A DNA stretch of 64,000 nt from JBBUAX01 sp964409535 (lineage in GTDB: Bacteria; Patescibacteriota; Minisyncoccia; UBA6257; 2-01-FULL-56-20), in assembly GCA_964409535.1 (NCBI GenBank), contig CAYPDQ010000001.1, positions 62,001 through 126,000 of the forward strand, in the 5' to 3' direction. The position numbers and the translations under genes are program-made. Below the pieces are notes generated by a model that did no database searches, was not told the DNA's origin, and saw only the letters and a list, made by a program, of their open reading frames with translations. Shown here piece by piece: positions 1 to 7,890 of this stretch. Positions within the stretch are counted from its first letter, which is position 1. Each line of letters begins with the position of its first letter.

Positions 1-517
1 GTACGCCAGACGGGTTCGTCGTCCCGATGCCAACCAAGCCGTTCTTTACCGCCAGAACGTCCGAGGACTGGTTCTGGACGACGAGGGCGCCGTCAGTTCC
101 TATTCTCAATATAGTGGAGGTGCTTGCCCCTCGGGAGAGCTTCAAGATGTTGTCGCCGGTGGAGTTGAACACTTCCAGGCGGGCGCCAAAGGAGGTTGTG
201 CCTATCGCAACATTCCCGGAGTTGTAGTAAATATCACTGCCAGAGGTGGTCCATTGGGAGGTGCTAACCTGGGACCAAGCTGTTTTGCAGTCCCCGGCGA
301 TGCACAGAGTGGAGGTGGCGTTCACCCCTATCCCGGAGAGAGTGGACGAGGAATAGAAACTACCTACCTTAATCTGGAGAGATGAGCCGGTATTAAGAAG
401 CCCGGAGATGTTGCCGTTCGGAGGATCCTGGGTGGGGTTGGTCCAGGCGAATACGTAAGTTGCAATGCCCAGAACGAAAAGAGCAATGATAAATGCCGCT
501 CCAAGGATCCGCTTCAT
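1..517 (-). CDS. Secreted tail-fibre/S74-like surface protein (partial, runs off window)
   Basis: The reading frame is open from the ATG at 517 to the window edge, so only the N-terminal ~172 residues are visible. It opens with MKRILGAAFIIALFVLGIA, a short basic stretch followed by a single hydrophobic helix (signal peptide or anchor). The rest is Ser/Thr/Asn/Gly-rich with repeats such as NVAIGTTSFGARLEV and LVGIGTTNPSG. These GIGTT-NPS units are typical of phage tail-fibre and S74-chaperone-type surface proteins that are common in Parcubacteria. The catalytic C-terminus, if present, lies outside the window. A -10 box TAGAAT (524-529) ends 6 nt before the ATG, suggesting a leaderless mRNA. 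Family assignment is by repeat style only. Confidence 0.7.
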   Translation of the reverse strand, partial: MKRILGAAFIIALFVLGIATYVFAWTNPTQDPPNGNISGLLNTGSSLQIKVGSFYSSSTLSGIGVNATSTLCIAGDCKTAWSQVSTSQWTTSGSDIYYNSGNVAIGTTSFGARLEVFNSTGDNILKLSRGASTSTILRIGTDGALVVQNQSSDVLAVKNGLVGIGTTNPSGV

Positions 518-523
518 ACCTTA

Positions 524-529
524 ATTCTA
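524..529 (-). promoter_or_regulatory. -10 box placing transcription start at the ATG (leaderless)
   Basis: TAGAAT on the minus strand is separated from the ATG at 517 by exactly 6 nt, so initiation would fall on or next to the A of the start codon. No Shine-Dalgarno sequence fits between them. Confidence 0.5.
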
Positions 530-557
530 CCTCATCTAATATGAAGTCAAGCGAAGA

Positions 558-566
558 TGTGGATAA
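558..566 (-). promoter_or_regulatory. Perfect DnaA box (TTATCCACA)
   Basis: TGTGGATAA on the plus strand is a perfect reverse DnaA box. It is isolated, lying between the surface-protein promoter and the tmRNA 3' end, so a chance or accessory site is likely. Confidence 0.35.
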
Positions 567-579
567 GCAGCTTTTTCAG

Positions 580-896
580 TGGAGATGGGCGGAGTTGAAC
601 CGCCGTCTAAGGAAGTTATCGGAGAATCATCTACGAGCGTAGTTCGCCGAAAGCAAACGGAATGCCCCGCTAAGTTTAGTCCCGCGGTAGGCGGAGCCCT
701 AACGTACGGAACGAGCCCCCTTGTATAAGACCGGGTTCCCGCTAAGAGACACAGCGAGACCGATCCTCCGGCTTAAGCGTAAGCGAACGCCGGAGCTGCA
801 ACTTTATTGTTGGCAGTTAATGTTTTGTGCGAGTTTTGCGCCATCGCGGGCGGCTCGCCGACTCCCGACTCTTCCTTATCGATGCCTTGCATCCCC
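580..896 (-). ncRNA. ssrA: tmRNA (SsrA)
   Basis: The 3' half ends in a tRNA-like T-arm (GGTTCAACTCCGCC) followed by CATCTCC, which pairs with the 5' GGGGATG at 896-890. CCA is not encoded. The tag reading frame runs from a GCC resume codon at 814 to TAA at 773 and gives ANNKVAAPAFAYA. Upstream of it the sequence is A-rich as expected for the resume region. tmRNA rescues stalled ribosomes and tags nascent chains for proteolysis; ClpP and a Clp-type ATPase are encoded in the same window. The tag ends in AYA, not the common LAA/VAA. The first three G of the RNA are supplied by the terminal CCC of the element at 894-989, inserted at the 5' end of the gene. Confidence 0.9.
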
Positions 897-989
897 GGTG
901 CTACAACCACTGCAATGACATAGGTGGCTGTGCCAAATTGTCAATTGCGAGAACGCTCGTTGCTAAACCCTTGTGGTTGTAGCACCGGG
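894..989. mobile_element. Family 2 miniature element (96 bp), inserted at the tmRNA 5' end
   Basis: The ends are CCCGGTGCTACAACCAC and its exact inverted copy GTGGTTGTAGCACCGGG. The flanks are CATC (890-893) and CATC (990-993), a 4-bp target duplication. Read on the minus strand the insertion split GGGGATG, and the element's terminal GGG rebuilt the 5' sequence of tmRNA. The tmRNA promoter must now lie inside the element or upstream of it. The interior encodes no plausible protein. Confidence 0.8.
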
Positions 990-1060
990 CATCCCCGTAT
1001 GCAATTTTCAATTGCAAGCGCATTATACCCCGGCACAGCGCAAAAATCAACCCCTACTCT

Positions 1061-1357
1061 TCACTCTTTCGCCGCCAGGTAGATAACCTCCAATATTATA
1101 TAAACCAATACGGGGTAGCCGATCATTGCCGAAATTGCGACCACGTCCACCATTCCCCCGCCGGTGAGATAAGCGTTCTTGAATATGCCGCTCCAGGGGT
1201 AGATAACGATGTCGCTCACCTTATATACCAGGTCAACTATCACCGCTATCGGGTTCGCCGCCAGGAACTTCAGAACTATCCGCACCGCAAGGAACACCTC
1301 GAAGAGGCCGAGGAAGTATTTTATGTACCGGGCCAGGGAATGGGCCGGGAAAGTCAT
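1061..1357 (-). CDS. YggT family membrane protein
   Basis: 98 residues from the ATG at 1357. Two hydrophobic helices (about residues 12-34 and 68-95) flank a short loop with IVIYPWSGIF, matching the two-helix YggT layout (small integral membrane proteins linked to osmotic and envelope functions in other bacteria). The frame is open upstream but those residues are antisense to infC, so the internal ATG was chosen. It is divergent from infC with only 34 bp between starts, too little for two independent promoters unless they overlap the genes. Confidence 0.7.
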   Translation of the reverse strand: MTFPAHSLARYIKYFLGLFEVFLAVRIVLKFLAANPIAVIVDLVYKVSDIVIYPWSGIFKNAYLTGGGMVDVVAISAMIGYPVLVYIILEVIYLAAKE

Positions 1358-1391
1358 ACCCACAATCTTATCTTGCACTGCACAGAAATCA

Positions 1392-1931
1392 ATGCTATCC
1401 TCTGTGCGTAACAACTTTCCCATCCCCATACTTAAGCCGCGAATCAACAACCAGATAACCGCGCCGGAACTCCGGGTGATCGGAGAGAACGGGGAGAACT
1501 TGGGGGTGATGCCCAGGGACAAGGCGCTTGCGCTCACGAGAGCCGAAGAGGGTCTTGACCTTATAGAGGTTGTGCCCGGCGCCAATCCGCCGGTCGTGCG
1601 CCTGATGAGCTACGACAAGTACCGCTATGAGCAGGAGAAGGCGGAGAAAAAGGAGCGGCGGGCGATAAAGTCCGCGAGCATAAAGCGGGTGCAGATAAGC
1701 CCGCGGGCCGCGAGCCACGACCTCCAAGTGAGGATCAAGCAACTGGAAGAGTTCCTGGCGGAAGGCCATCCGGTGGAAGTGTATGTCCGCCTGCGCGGCC
1801 GGGAAAAATACAACAAGGGCTGGGCGAACGCCAAACTCCAGGAATTCCTGAAAATGATAAGCGTGGAATACAAAATAGTGAGCGCGCCGAAGTTCGCGCA
1901 AGGGTTAAGCGTCCAAATTGCAAAGAAATGA
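1392..1931 (+). CDS. infC: Translation initiation factor IF-3
   Basis: 179 residues. The IF-3 N-domain starts with RINNQITAPELRVI, followed by the linker KAEKKERRAIKSASIK and the C-domain that binds the 30S platform (KRVQISPRAASHDLQVRIK, VEVYVRLRGREKYNKGWA). IF-3 monitors start-codon/initiator-tRNA pairing and prevents subunit association. The start is uncertain: the ATG at 1392 is the last in-frame ATG before the conserved domain, has no Shine-Dalgarno sequence, and infC genes often use rare starts. It is the first gene of infC-rpmI-rplT. Its TGA overlaps the rpmI ATG (ATGA). Confidence 0.93.
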   Translation: MLSSVRNNFPIPILKPRINNQITAPELRVIGENGENLGVMPRDKALALTRAEEGLDLIEVVPGANPPVVRLMSYDKYRYEQEKAEKKERRAIKSASIKRVQISPRAASHDLQVRIKQLEEFLAEGHPVEVYVRLRGREKYNKGWANAKLQEFLKMISVEYKIVSAPKFAQGLSVQIAKK

Positions 1932-2083
1932 AAACGAGGAAAAGCATAACCAAGAGGATACGGATAACCCGACGGGGCAAGATCATCCGGCGGCCGATGG
2001 CGGTGGATCATTTCCGCACCCGCAAGAGTAAAAAGAGCATCCGCAGCAAACGCAAAACCCTCGGTTTGGATTTCCCGCTCTAA
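1928..2083 (+). CDS. rpmI: Ribosomal protein bL35
   Basis: 51 residues beginning MKTRKSITKRIRITRRGKI, strongly basic, with the bL35-type DHFRTRKSKKSIRSKRK segment. The length is slightly below the usual ~65. Its ATG overlaps the infC stop, indicating translational coupling, and it is followed 26 bp later by rplT, the canonical order. The C-terminus LGLDFPL differs from typical bL35, but position and composition leave little doubt. Confidence 0.87.
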   Translation: MKTRKSITKRIRITRRGKIIRRPMAVDHFRTRKSKKSIRSKRKTLGLDFPL

Positions 2084-2109
2084 AACCTAACACCTAATCA
2101 CTAATTAGT

Positions 2110-2454
2110 ATGCCCAGAGTAAAACGCGGCACAATAGCACATAAGAAGCGCGAGCGGGTTTTGAAACTGACCAAGGGTTTTCACTGGGGACGGAAATCCA
2201 AAGAACGCGCGGCGAAAGAGGCCCTGCTTCACGCGCTCTCCCGCAAGTTCCGCGGACGCAAAGAGAAAAAACGCAACTTCCGCAATTTGTGGAACGTCCG
2301 GATAAACGCCGGCGCACGCGCGGAGGGCGTTTCTTACAGTAAACTCATCGCCGGACTCAAAAAGAAAGGCGTAAAGCTGGACCGGAAGATCCTCGCCGAC
2401 CTCGCCAAGAACGAACCAGCGGTGTTCAAGAAGGTGGTGGCGTTTACAAAGTAG
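2110..2454 (+). CDS. rplT: Ribosomal protein bL20
   Basis: 114 residues, full length for bL20 (MPRVKRGTIAHKKRERVLK, GRKSKERAAKEALLHALS, then the globular C-terminal half with VRINAGARAEGVSYSK). It binds 23S rRNA early in 50S assembly and in many bacteria autoregulates this operon. No Shine-Dalgarno sequence is visible before the ATG. The 3' end overlaps the convergent MGMT-like gene by 11 bp. Confidence 0.97.
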   Translation: MPRVKRGTIAHKKRERVLKLTKGFHWGRKSKERAAKEALLHALSRKFRGRKEKKRNFRNLWNVRINAGARAEGVSYSKLIAGLKKKGVKLDRKILADLAKNEPAVFKKVVAFTK

Positions 2455-2743
2455 CTCCGTAGCGTTTTAAATCCACTCTGCCGCGGAGAATTTTCACGCC
2501 CTCTTTTTCCAAGAGTTCGGTTTTCTTCTTTAGTCCGCCAGCGTAGCCGCCAAGCGACCCATCGGAGGCGACGACGCGGTGACAGGGCACGCGGGGAGCG
2601 CGCGGATTCTTGTTCAAGGCATTGCCCACCGCCCGGAAAGCCCGCGGCCTGCCGACGGCCCGGGCGACATCTTTATACGCGGCGACCTTACCGCGCGGGA
2701 TGCGGCTTAGGGCGGCGAGTACTTTTTTCGCGAAGGAAGTCAT
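2444..2743 (-). CDS. MGMT-family (Ogt/ATL-like) DNA alkyl-lesion protein
   Basis: 99 residues corresponding to the C-terminal DNA-binding/active-site domain of O6-alkylguanine-DNA alkyltransferases: IPRGKVAAYKDVARAVGRP, the helix RAVGNALNKNPRAP, then the active-site motif PCHRVV with Cys54. Because the cysteine is present it may transfer alkyl groups. The N-terminal ribonuclease-like domain of Ada/Ogt is absent, as in alkyltransferase-like proteins. It overlaps the 3' end of the Nudix gene by 56 bp and is probably co-transcribed with it and with polX as a small DNA-maintenance operon. Confidence 0.88.
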   Translation of the reverse strand: MTSFAKKVLAALSRIPRGKVAAYKDVARAVGRPRAFRAVGNALNKNPRAPRVPCHRVVASDGSLGGYAGGLKKKTELLEKEGVKILRGRVDLKRYGATL

Positions 2744-3152
2744 AAGCGTGTTTCAAGACCTTTTGGCTGTCGCGATATTTGCCCAAAATTTTCTGGCCCT
2801 CGGGATAGAGAAGCCAGGCGTAGCCCTGGTGTTCTTTGGAGACCTTGATTACGGGGTTCGACGTTTCCGCAAGATAAAAGATGACTATTTTAAAGTACGG
2901 CTGCCCCGCGCGCCGGAAGTAAAATCTCTCATAGGTTTTGAAATTCTTCACCAGGCGCAGGTCGCCTCCGGTGAGACCGGTTTCTTCTTTGGTTTCCCGG
3001 AGCGCTGCGGCCAAACTTCTTTCCTCCGACTCGATCTTGCCTTTGGGGAAGTTCCAATAATTATGGCCGTGGTACAAGATCAAAAATTTCGGGCCTTCCT
3101 CCGTCCGGCGGTAAACGATTATGCCAGCGGAAATCTCTCGCCTGGTCTTCAC
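2688..3152 (-). CDS. Nudix hydrolase
   Basis: About 154 residues if the GTG at 3152 is the start; an ATG at 3185 would overlap polX by 37 bp. The GTG overlaps the polX TGA (GTGA), the usual coupling geometry. The Nudix box is complete: a Gly, five residues, Glu, seven residues, then RETKEETGL. It is preceded by the strand-loop NYWNFPKGK. Such enzymes hydrolyse nucleoside diphosphates linked to another moiety; the exact substrate (diadenosine polyphosphate or oxidised nucleotide) cannot be told from the sequence. Confidence 0.9.
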   Translation of the reverse strand: MKTRREISAGIIVYRRTEEGPKFLILYHGHNYWNFPKGKIESEERSLAAALRETKEETGLTGGDLRLVKNFKTYERFYFRRAGQPYFKIVIFYLAETSNPVIKVSKEHQGYAWLLYPEGQKILGKYRDSQKVLKHAYDFLREKSTRRPKPHPAR

Positions 3153-4915
3153 TTGAGCATTTTTAACGTCTTTTGGAGGGGCCATGCGTTTATTACGTCT
3201 TTTTTCTCCGCCCAGCCGCGGCGGGCCTGGGCAATGCCGTATTCCAGATAGTCAAAATGGTTCGGGGCATGCGCATCGGAATCAACCGCAAGTTTCACCC
3301 CTACTGCGACGCATTCCCGAATGTGGTCGTCTTTCAAATCCAGGCGATCCGGGTAGGCGTCTATTTCCATAATCGTCCCGGTTTTCTTGGCGGTCTGTAT
3401 GAGTTCCGCCATATCCACCTCGTAGGCCGCGCGCCGCTCTATCACCCGGCCAGTCGGGTGGAAGATTATGTCCACATGCCGGTTCGCCATCGCCCGTTTT
3501 ATCCGCTCGGTTTGCTCCGTTTTCGGCAAGCTGAAGTAGGAATGGACCGACGCGCCGACCACATCCAGTTTCGCCAATACCGCATCTGGCAAATCCAGCG
3601 AGCCGTCTTTCAATATATCACACTCCGTTCCCTTTAGGACGCGGAACGTGGAACGTGAAGCGCGGAGCGCGCGATTGACCAGGTCAATTTCAGCCATTTG
3701 CTTCAAAATCCGCTTCTCGTCCAAACCGTGGGTCATCGCCAGGCGCTTGGTATGGTCGGTAATCGCGATGTACTTCAACCCGCGGGCCATGGCGGCCTTG
3801 GCCATATCCAGGATAGACGCGTTGCCGTCGGTCCAGTCGGTCTGAACCTGCAAATCGCCTTGTAAATCCTCGTAGCCAATTAGTTTGGGCAAGGCGTGTT
3901 TCTTCGCCAGTTCAATTTCGCCCATATTTTCCCGCATCTCCGGCGGGATGTGGTCCATTCCCAAGGCCTTATACAGCTCTTCCTCGGTTCTGCCGGCGAT
4001 CTGGCGTTTGCCCTTCCACAGGCCGTACTCGTTCAATTTATACCCCTTGTTCATCGCGATCTGGCGGAGGGCGACGTTGTGATCCTTGGAGCCGGTGAAG
4101 TAATTCAAGGCCGCGCCATAGGACTCCGCCGGCACCACCCGCAGGTCCACGTCCAGGCTCGCCTCGCCGAAGCCTCCGGCGTAGCGCGGGCCGGAGGCGA
4201 TCTTTATCGCGGACTTGGTCTCGCCGTGGGCGTAGACCCGCACCACCTGCGGCATGTTCACAAAATAGTCCATCATCGCTTTCGGTTTGCGGGATACCGC
4301 AAGCACGTCCACGTCACCGATGGTCTCCTTCCGCCGCCGGACGGAGCCAGCGACGACGAGTTTCTCCACCCCCGGCACGCGCCGGAGCATCTCCTCCATC
4401 TTACGGATCTCCGGTTCGGAAAAGCCCAAAAGCCGCCGGCCGCCGGACTTTTTCAGGAACTCAATCCCCTTCAAGATGTTCTCTTCCGATTTCTTCCCGA
4501 AGCCGGCGAGGTTGCGGATCTTCCCCGCCTTCGCCGCCTTTTCCAGGTCGGCGAGAGTCTTCACGCCCAGCTTCTGATAGAGCTTTTTTATGGATTTCGG
4601 CCCCAGTCCTTCCACCGTGGTGAGGGTCGCGAGGTCCACTGGCGTTTTTTTCTTCAACTCCGCATGGTACTTCACTTTGCCGGTTTTCAGATACTCCTCG
4701 ATCTTCTCCGCGATACTCGCACCAACGCCGGGAATATCCAGGAGCGCCTTCATACTGTCACGTTTGTAAACGTCGGCGACGCTCTCTTCCATCCCGCTCA
4801 CAATCTGCGCAACCTTCTCGTAGGCGCGGGGCTTGAACGCCACGTCCTGCATCTCCAAGTACTCCCCGATCTCGGCGAGGATCCGCGCGATCTCCTGGTT
4901 GGAAACGTGTCTCAT
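3149..4915 (-). CDS. polX: DNA polymerase X with C-terminal PHP domain
   Basis: 588 residues. It has N-terminal helix-hairpin-helix repeats (IPGVGASIAEKI near 61, VEGLGPKSIKKL near 101), the nucleotidyltransferase core with GS-x-RR and GDVDVL (200-205, catalytic Asp pair), and a PHP phosphoesterase domain from about 350. PolX fills short gaps in base-excision repair; the PHP domain gives 3'-5' exonuclease activity. Here the first PHP motif reads DLQVQTDWTDG, so both usual histidines of HxH are Gln, while ITDHTK, KGTECD, GASVHS, FHP and DSDAHAPNHF are kept. A short CGTGGAACGTGAA-type repeat is embedded near 3642-3660 and encodes RSTFRV. The ATG overlaps the upstream clp stop (TAATG). Confidence 0.93.
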   Translation of the reverse strand: MRHVSNQEIARILAEIGEYLEMQDVAFKPRAYEKVAQIVSGMEESVADVYKRDSMKALLDIPGVGASIAEKIEEYLKTGKVKYHAELKKKTPVDLATLTTVEGLGPKSIKKLYQKLGVKTLADLEKAAKAGKIRNLAGFGKKSEENILKGIEFLKKSGGRRLLGFSEPEIRKMEEMLRRVPGVEKLVVAGSVRRRKETIGDVDVLAVSRKPKAMMDYFVNMPQVVRVYAHGETKSAIKIASGPRYAGGFGEASLDVDLRVVPAESYGAALNYFTGSKDHNVALRQIAMNKGYKLNEYGLWKGKRQIAGRTEEELYKALGMDHIPPEMRENMGEIELAKKHALPKLIGYEDLQGDLQVQTDWTDGNASILDMAKAAMARGLKYIAITDHTKRLAMTHGLDEKRILKQMAEIDLVNRALRASRSTFRVLKGTECDILKDGSLDLPDAVLAKLDVVGASVHSYFSLPKTEQTERIKRAMANRHVDIIFHPTGRVIERRAAYEVDMAELIQTAKKTGTIMEIDAYPDRLDLKDDHIRECVAVGVKLAVDSDAHAPNHFDYLEYGIAQARRGWAEKKDVINAWPLQKTLKMLK

Positions 4916-7446
4916 TACTCTGCTTTTTGGAACTGGAAATTCTCGCCTGAAAAAACCAACCGGACTTTCTGCCCCCGGACAATGCCTTTCCTCAAAAGCG
5001 TCTCCGCCAAGGGCGCGCGAATTTGGTCATCTATCACCCGCCGCAGGGGCCGTGCGCCGAAAGCCGGGTTGTAGCCCAGTTTTGCGACTTGTTTGGTTGC
5101 GGATGGATCGACATCCAGGTAGATCCCCTGGTCCTCCAAGGCCTTGGCCAGGTCTTTGAGGTTGAGGAGCGCGATCTTCTCCACCTCGGGAGGCGTGAGG
5201 TCCCGGAAGACGATTATCTTGGAAAAGCGATTCAGGAGTTCCGGCTTGAAAACGTCGGTTAGCCGCGCCTTCAGGTACTCCGCGATCTGGCTCATATTCT
5301 GGCCCTGGCGTAGGGCGTCGTTTATGAGGTCGGAATGGGCGTTCGATGTGGCGATGATTATCGTGTTCGTGAAATCCACCGTCCGGCCGAGGTTGTCGGT
5401 CAGGCGCCCGTCGTCCAGAACCTGGAGGAAAAGATGGAGGATATCCGGGAATGCTTTTTCAAATTCGTCCAGGAGCACCAAGCTGTACGGCTTCTGGAGC
5501 ACCGCATCGGTCAAGGCCCCGGAGATCGTTCCATCTGGAGAACCGATGAAGCGGTAGAAGCTCTGTTTGTCCTGATATTCGGTCATATCAAAACGCACCA
5601 TTGCCCCCTCCGAGCCGAACTGCACCCGGGCGAGTATCTTCGCGAGCTCCGTCTTGCCAACGCCGGTCGGGCCCACGAAAAGGAACCCGGCGATCGGCCC
5701 GCCTTTGCGGGCGAGGCCGCTGCGATACTCCCGCAGAGCGTTCGCCACGGCCTTGACCGCTTCTTCCTGGTCTATCAGCCGCTCGTGAATGATGTTTTCC
5801 AGGTTCAAGAGCTTTTCCGCTTCCGCGCCGGTCGCCTCGTGGATCGGGACATTGATCTTCTCCTCCGCCGCTTTTACAACCTCCTCTGGCCCCAGGAACT
5901 TCCCGCGCCCCTGGGCGACCGCGGCCAAGGCGCTTTTCAAAAGTTCCTCTGCGCTCGTCGGCAGGAACTTGTTCCTAAAATGTTTCTTCGCCAAACTCAC
6001 CGCCATCTTCACCGCCCCGAAACTTATGAAAATCCCGGTGCGCGCCTCCAAAAGCAGGGCGTCGTAGATCAAAATTTTCTCCGCCTCCGACTCGGTCACC
6101 TCGTCCACCCGGATGACCTCAAAATTGGACGCGAAGTCGCTCCGCGGCTCTACGAACTGCTTGTATTCCCGCGGCCAAGTCGCGCCGATAACCGGGAAAA
6201 TGTTGCTCTTTAAAATAGGCATCAAGCCGTCCGCGGCGGAAAGGTACTCCGCGCCGGAGGTCTTGACCAGATTGTGAACATCCGGGATGTAGAGGATGAC
6301 GTTCCCGGCCATAAATATCTCTTCCGCTATCGTCTGGATACGCTTTTGAACTTCTTCCGGCGAGGCGCCGGCGACAAGTTCTCCTAAGCGCAGCTCTACT
6401 AAGCGCCGGTCGAAAAGTTCCGGCGGAACGTTGTCTTTGGTGAGCTCCAGAGCCAAGTGCGCCACAAGCGTTTCCTTGCCTATCCCGGGTTCGCCGACTA
6501 AAAGCGCATTGGGATCCGTCGGCCTGGAAAGGGTCTCCACAAGCCGCCGGTATTCCGTTTCGTGCCCGACGAGAAACCCAACTTCGTACCTCCGGGCCGC
6601 GTCGGTGAGATCGGAGCTGAACCTGTCCAGGGTCAGGGTCGGACGACTGGTCCAGGCGCGGTTCATAACCCGATGGCGCAAGCCACGCTCGCCGCCCCGG
6701 ACTACAGCGCTCAATGTATCCGGCAAGCGCCGCCACCAACCGGAGAATTGACGCCTGGCTCCGCCGAAAATCATCGCGTTCGCGATGTCGCCGGGCTTCA
6801 AAGAGAAAGTGCCGAAGATGCGCTTGACGAACGCGCAGCGCACATAAGGCAAGGCGGAGAAAAGATCGGCTACCTGTATGAATCTCTGCTTGTCTTCTAA
6901 AGCGTTACGCAATGCTTCTTTCATCAATGCCTGGAGTTCGCTTTGGGCCTCGTCCCGCCGGAAACCGCCGTTGCTTTTTCCGCTTTCCTCAAGCAGGTCT
7001 TCCAGTTTCTGCCTGAACTCCGGAAGCGGCACGTCCAAGCGACGCAACCCGTCCTTGACCTCTTTCGCGCCCAAGAGCTGCCTCACTACTTCCAGGAAAA
7101 AATCGCGATCCGTGACCGTTGCCCGGTCGTAAGCGTGCTCGATCACGGAAAAGGCCCGGGGGGTGATAAACCTTGCGAGATTCACTCTGCCGCTTTGGGG
7201 CAATTCGTGAAGCTCTCGATCGGCCTGATGTATGTGGACCACCCGGTCTATGAGAAATAGCGCGACAAGCACCCCCAGCCAGCTCAGCCAGTTAAGGTCG
7301 GAAACCAGGAAGGTAAAGCCGGCGGCAAGGAGGATGAGATAGCTCAAATAGCCCACGACTCGCGTGAGAAGCCGGCCGGGAAGAGTCATCCGCAGGCGCG
7401 GGTCGTCGAAATAGTATTCCGCCGGTTTAGAAACTCCTGAAGGCAT
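4915..7446 (-). CDS. Membrane-anchored Clp (ClpC/ClpB-type) AAA+ ATPase
   Basis: 843 residues. Two transmembrane helices lie near 28-48 and 52-70, a Clp-N-like helical region at about 95-200, then two AAA+ modules. D1 has Walker A GEPGIGKE (318-325); D2 has GPTGVGKTE (592-600), Walker B VLLDEFEKA and the Arg-finger region FKPELLNRF. The first Walker B is unusual: ILYIPDVHNL where Clp proteins have I-D-E-I/L-H, so D1 may bind but barely hydrolyse ATP. No ClpB middle coiled coil and no obvious IGF/IGL ClpP-docking loop are seen. It would unfold proteins at the cytoplasmic face of the membrane. It is part of the leftward operon with the membrane protein upstream (20 bp overlap) and polX downstream. 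Confidence 0.88.
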   Translation of the reverse strand: MPSGVSKPAEYYFDDPRLRMTLPGRLLTRVVGYLSYLILLAAGFTFLVSDLNWLSWLGVLVALFLIDRVVHIHQADRELHELPQSGRVNLARFITPRAFSVIEHAYDRATVTDRDFFLEVVRQLLGAKEVKDGLRRLDVPLPEFRQKLEDLLEESGKSNGGFRRDEAQSELQALMKEALRNALEDKQRFIQVADLFSALPYVRCAFVKRIFGTFSLKPGDIANAMIFGGARRQFSGWWRRLPDTLSAVVRGGERGLRHRVMNRAWTSRPTLTLDRFSSDLTDAARRYEVGFLVGHETEYRRLVETLSRPTDPNALLVGEPGIGKETLVAHLALELTKDNVPPELFDRRLVELRLGELVAGASPEEVQKRIQTIAEEIFMAGNVILYIPDVHNLVKTSGAEYLSAADGLMPILKSNIFPVIGATWPREYKQFVEPRSDFASNFEVIRVDEVTESEAEKILIYDALLLEARTGIFISFGAVKMAVSLAKKHFRNKFLPTSAEELLKSALAAVAQGRGKFLGPEEVVKAAEEKINVPIHEATGAEAEKLLNLENIIHERLIDQEEAVKAVANALREYRSGLARKGGPIAGFLFVGPTGVGKTELAKILARVQFGSEGAMVRFDMTEYQDKQSFYRFIGSPDGTISGALTDAVLQKPYSLVLLDEFEKAFPDILHLFLQVLDDGRLTDNLGRTVDFTNTIIIATSNAHSDLINDALRQGQNMSQIAEYLKARLTDVFKPELLNRFSKIIVFRDLTPPEVEKIALLNLKDLAKALEDQGIYLDVDPSATKQVAKLGYNPAFGARPLRRVIDDQIRAPLAETLLRKGIVRGQKVRLVFSGENFQFQKAE

Positions 7447-7774
7447 AGAAGATCAAGATTGGAAGAACGAGTATCCAGACAAGATACGCTGCGGCGAAGA
7501 TCGCCGCCCAAAAAAGATACACGCCTACACCGATGATTATCCGCACGGAGCGGAAAATTACGCCCAAGACCCGGCCGATCACGGAGTAGTCCTTGTACAG
7601 GGGTTGGAAGAAGTGTTTCAGAGTTATTTTCACTGCAAATGTCCGGTCCAGATATTCCAAAAGAGCGGTGAACGCATAAGCAAATCGCCGGGAAGCGTCC
7701 ACGTACCAATGGTGAAAGAAGTCGGTCAGCCGGAAGAAAAACCGCCCGACAAGATATACCAGGGCAAAGTCCAT
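7427..7774 (-). CDS. Small membrane protein of unknown function
   Basis: 115 residues from MDFALVYLVGRFFFRLTDFF, with hydrophobic segments at the N-terminus and two near the C-terminus (VIFRSVRIIIGVGVYLFWAA and AAYLVWILVLPILIFYAF). No family was recognised. The start at 7774 is chosen because it is the ATG rebuilt by the right-hand end of the family 1 element at 7774-7890. The original, pre-insertion start would have been the same ATGGAC. It overlaps the Clp ATPase gene by 20 bp, so the two are probably translated together and may act together in the membrane. Confidence 0.75.
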   Translation of the reverse strand: MDFALVYLVGRFFFRLTDFFHHWYVDASRRFAYAFTALLEYLDRTFAVKITLKHFFQPLYKDYSVIGRVLGVIFRSVRIIIGVGVYLFWAAIFAAAYLVWILVLPILIFYAFRSF

Positions 7775-7890
7775 CCCGTTAGAGGCAGGAAACTTTCGTT
7801 TCCGAAGGTTTTGCAAGCCGGTGCGACCACGGCTGTTTCTCCGCCCTGTGCACTATTACCCCACACACAAGCTTGCGGTCTCTAACGGGA
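7774..7890. mobile_element. Family 1 element A (117 bp) on a start codon
   Basis: The ends are TCCCGTTAGAGGC and its inverted counterpart TCTAACGGGA. The target duplication is TCCA at 7770-7773 and 7891-7894 (TGGA on the gene strand). It carries the shared core GGTCGCA...CGGAAAC and a GGAAAC/GTTTCC stem next to the right end. It was inserted between A and TGGA of the downstream gene's ATGGAC, so the ATG is present on both sides of the element. Confidence 0.85.

Noticed and set aside
3896..5074. Long plus-strand ORF opposite polX
   Set aside because: It is the antisense of a well-conserved polX/clp region and shows no family features; high GC creates long shadow frames here and at 13779, 18751, 21618 and 61316.
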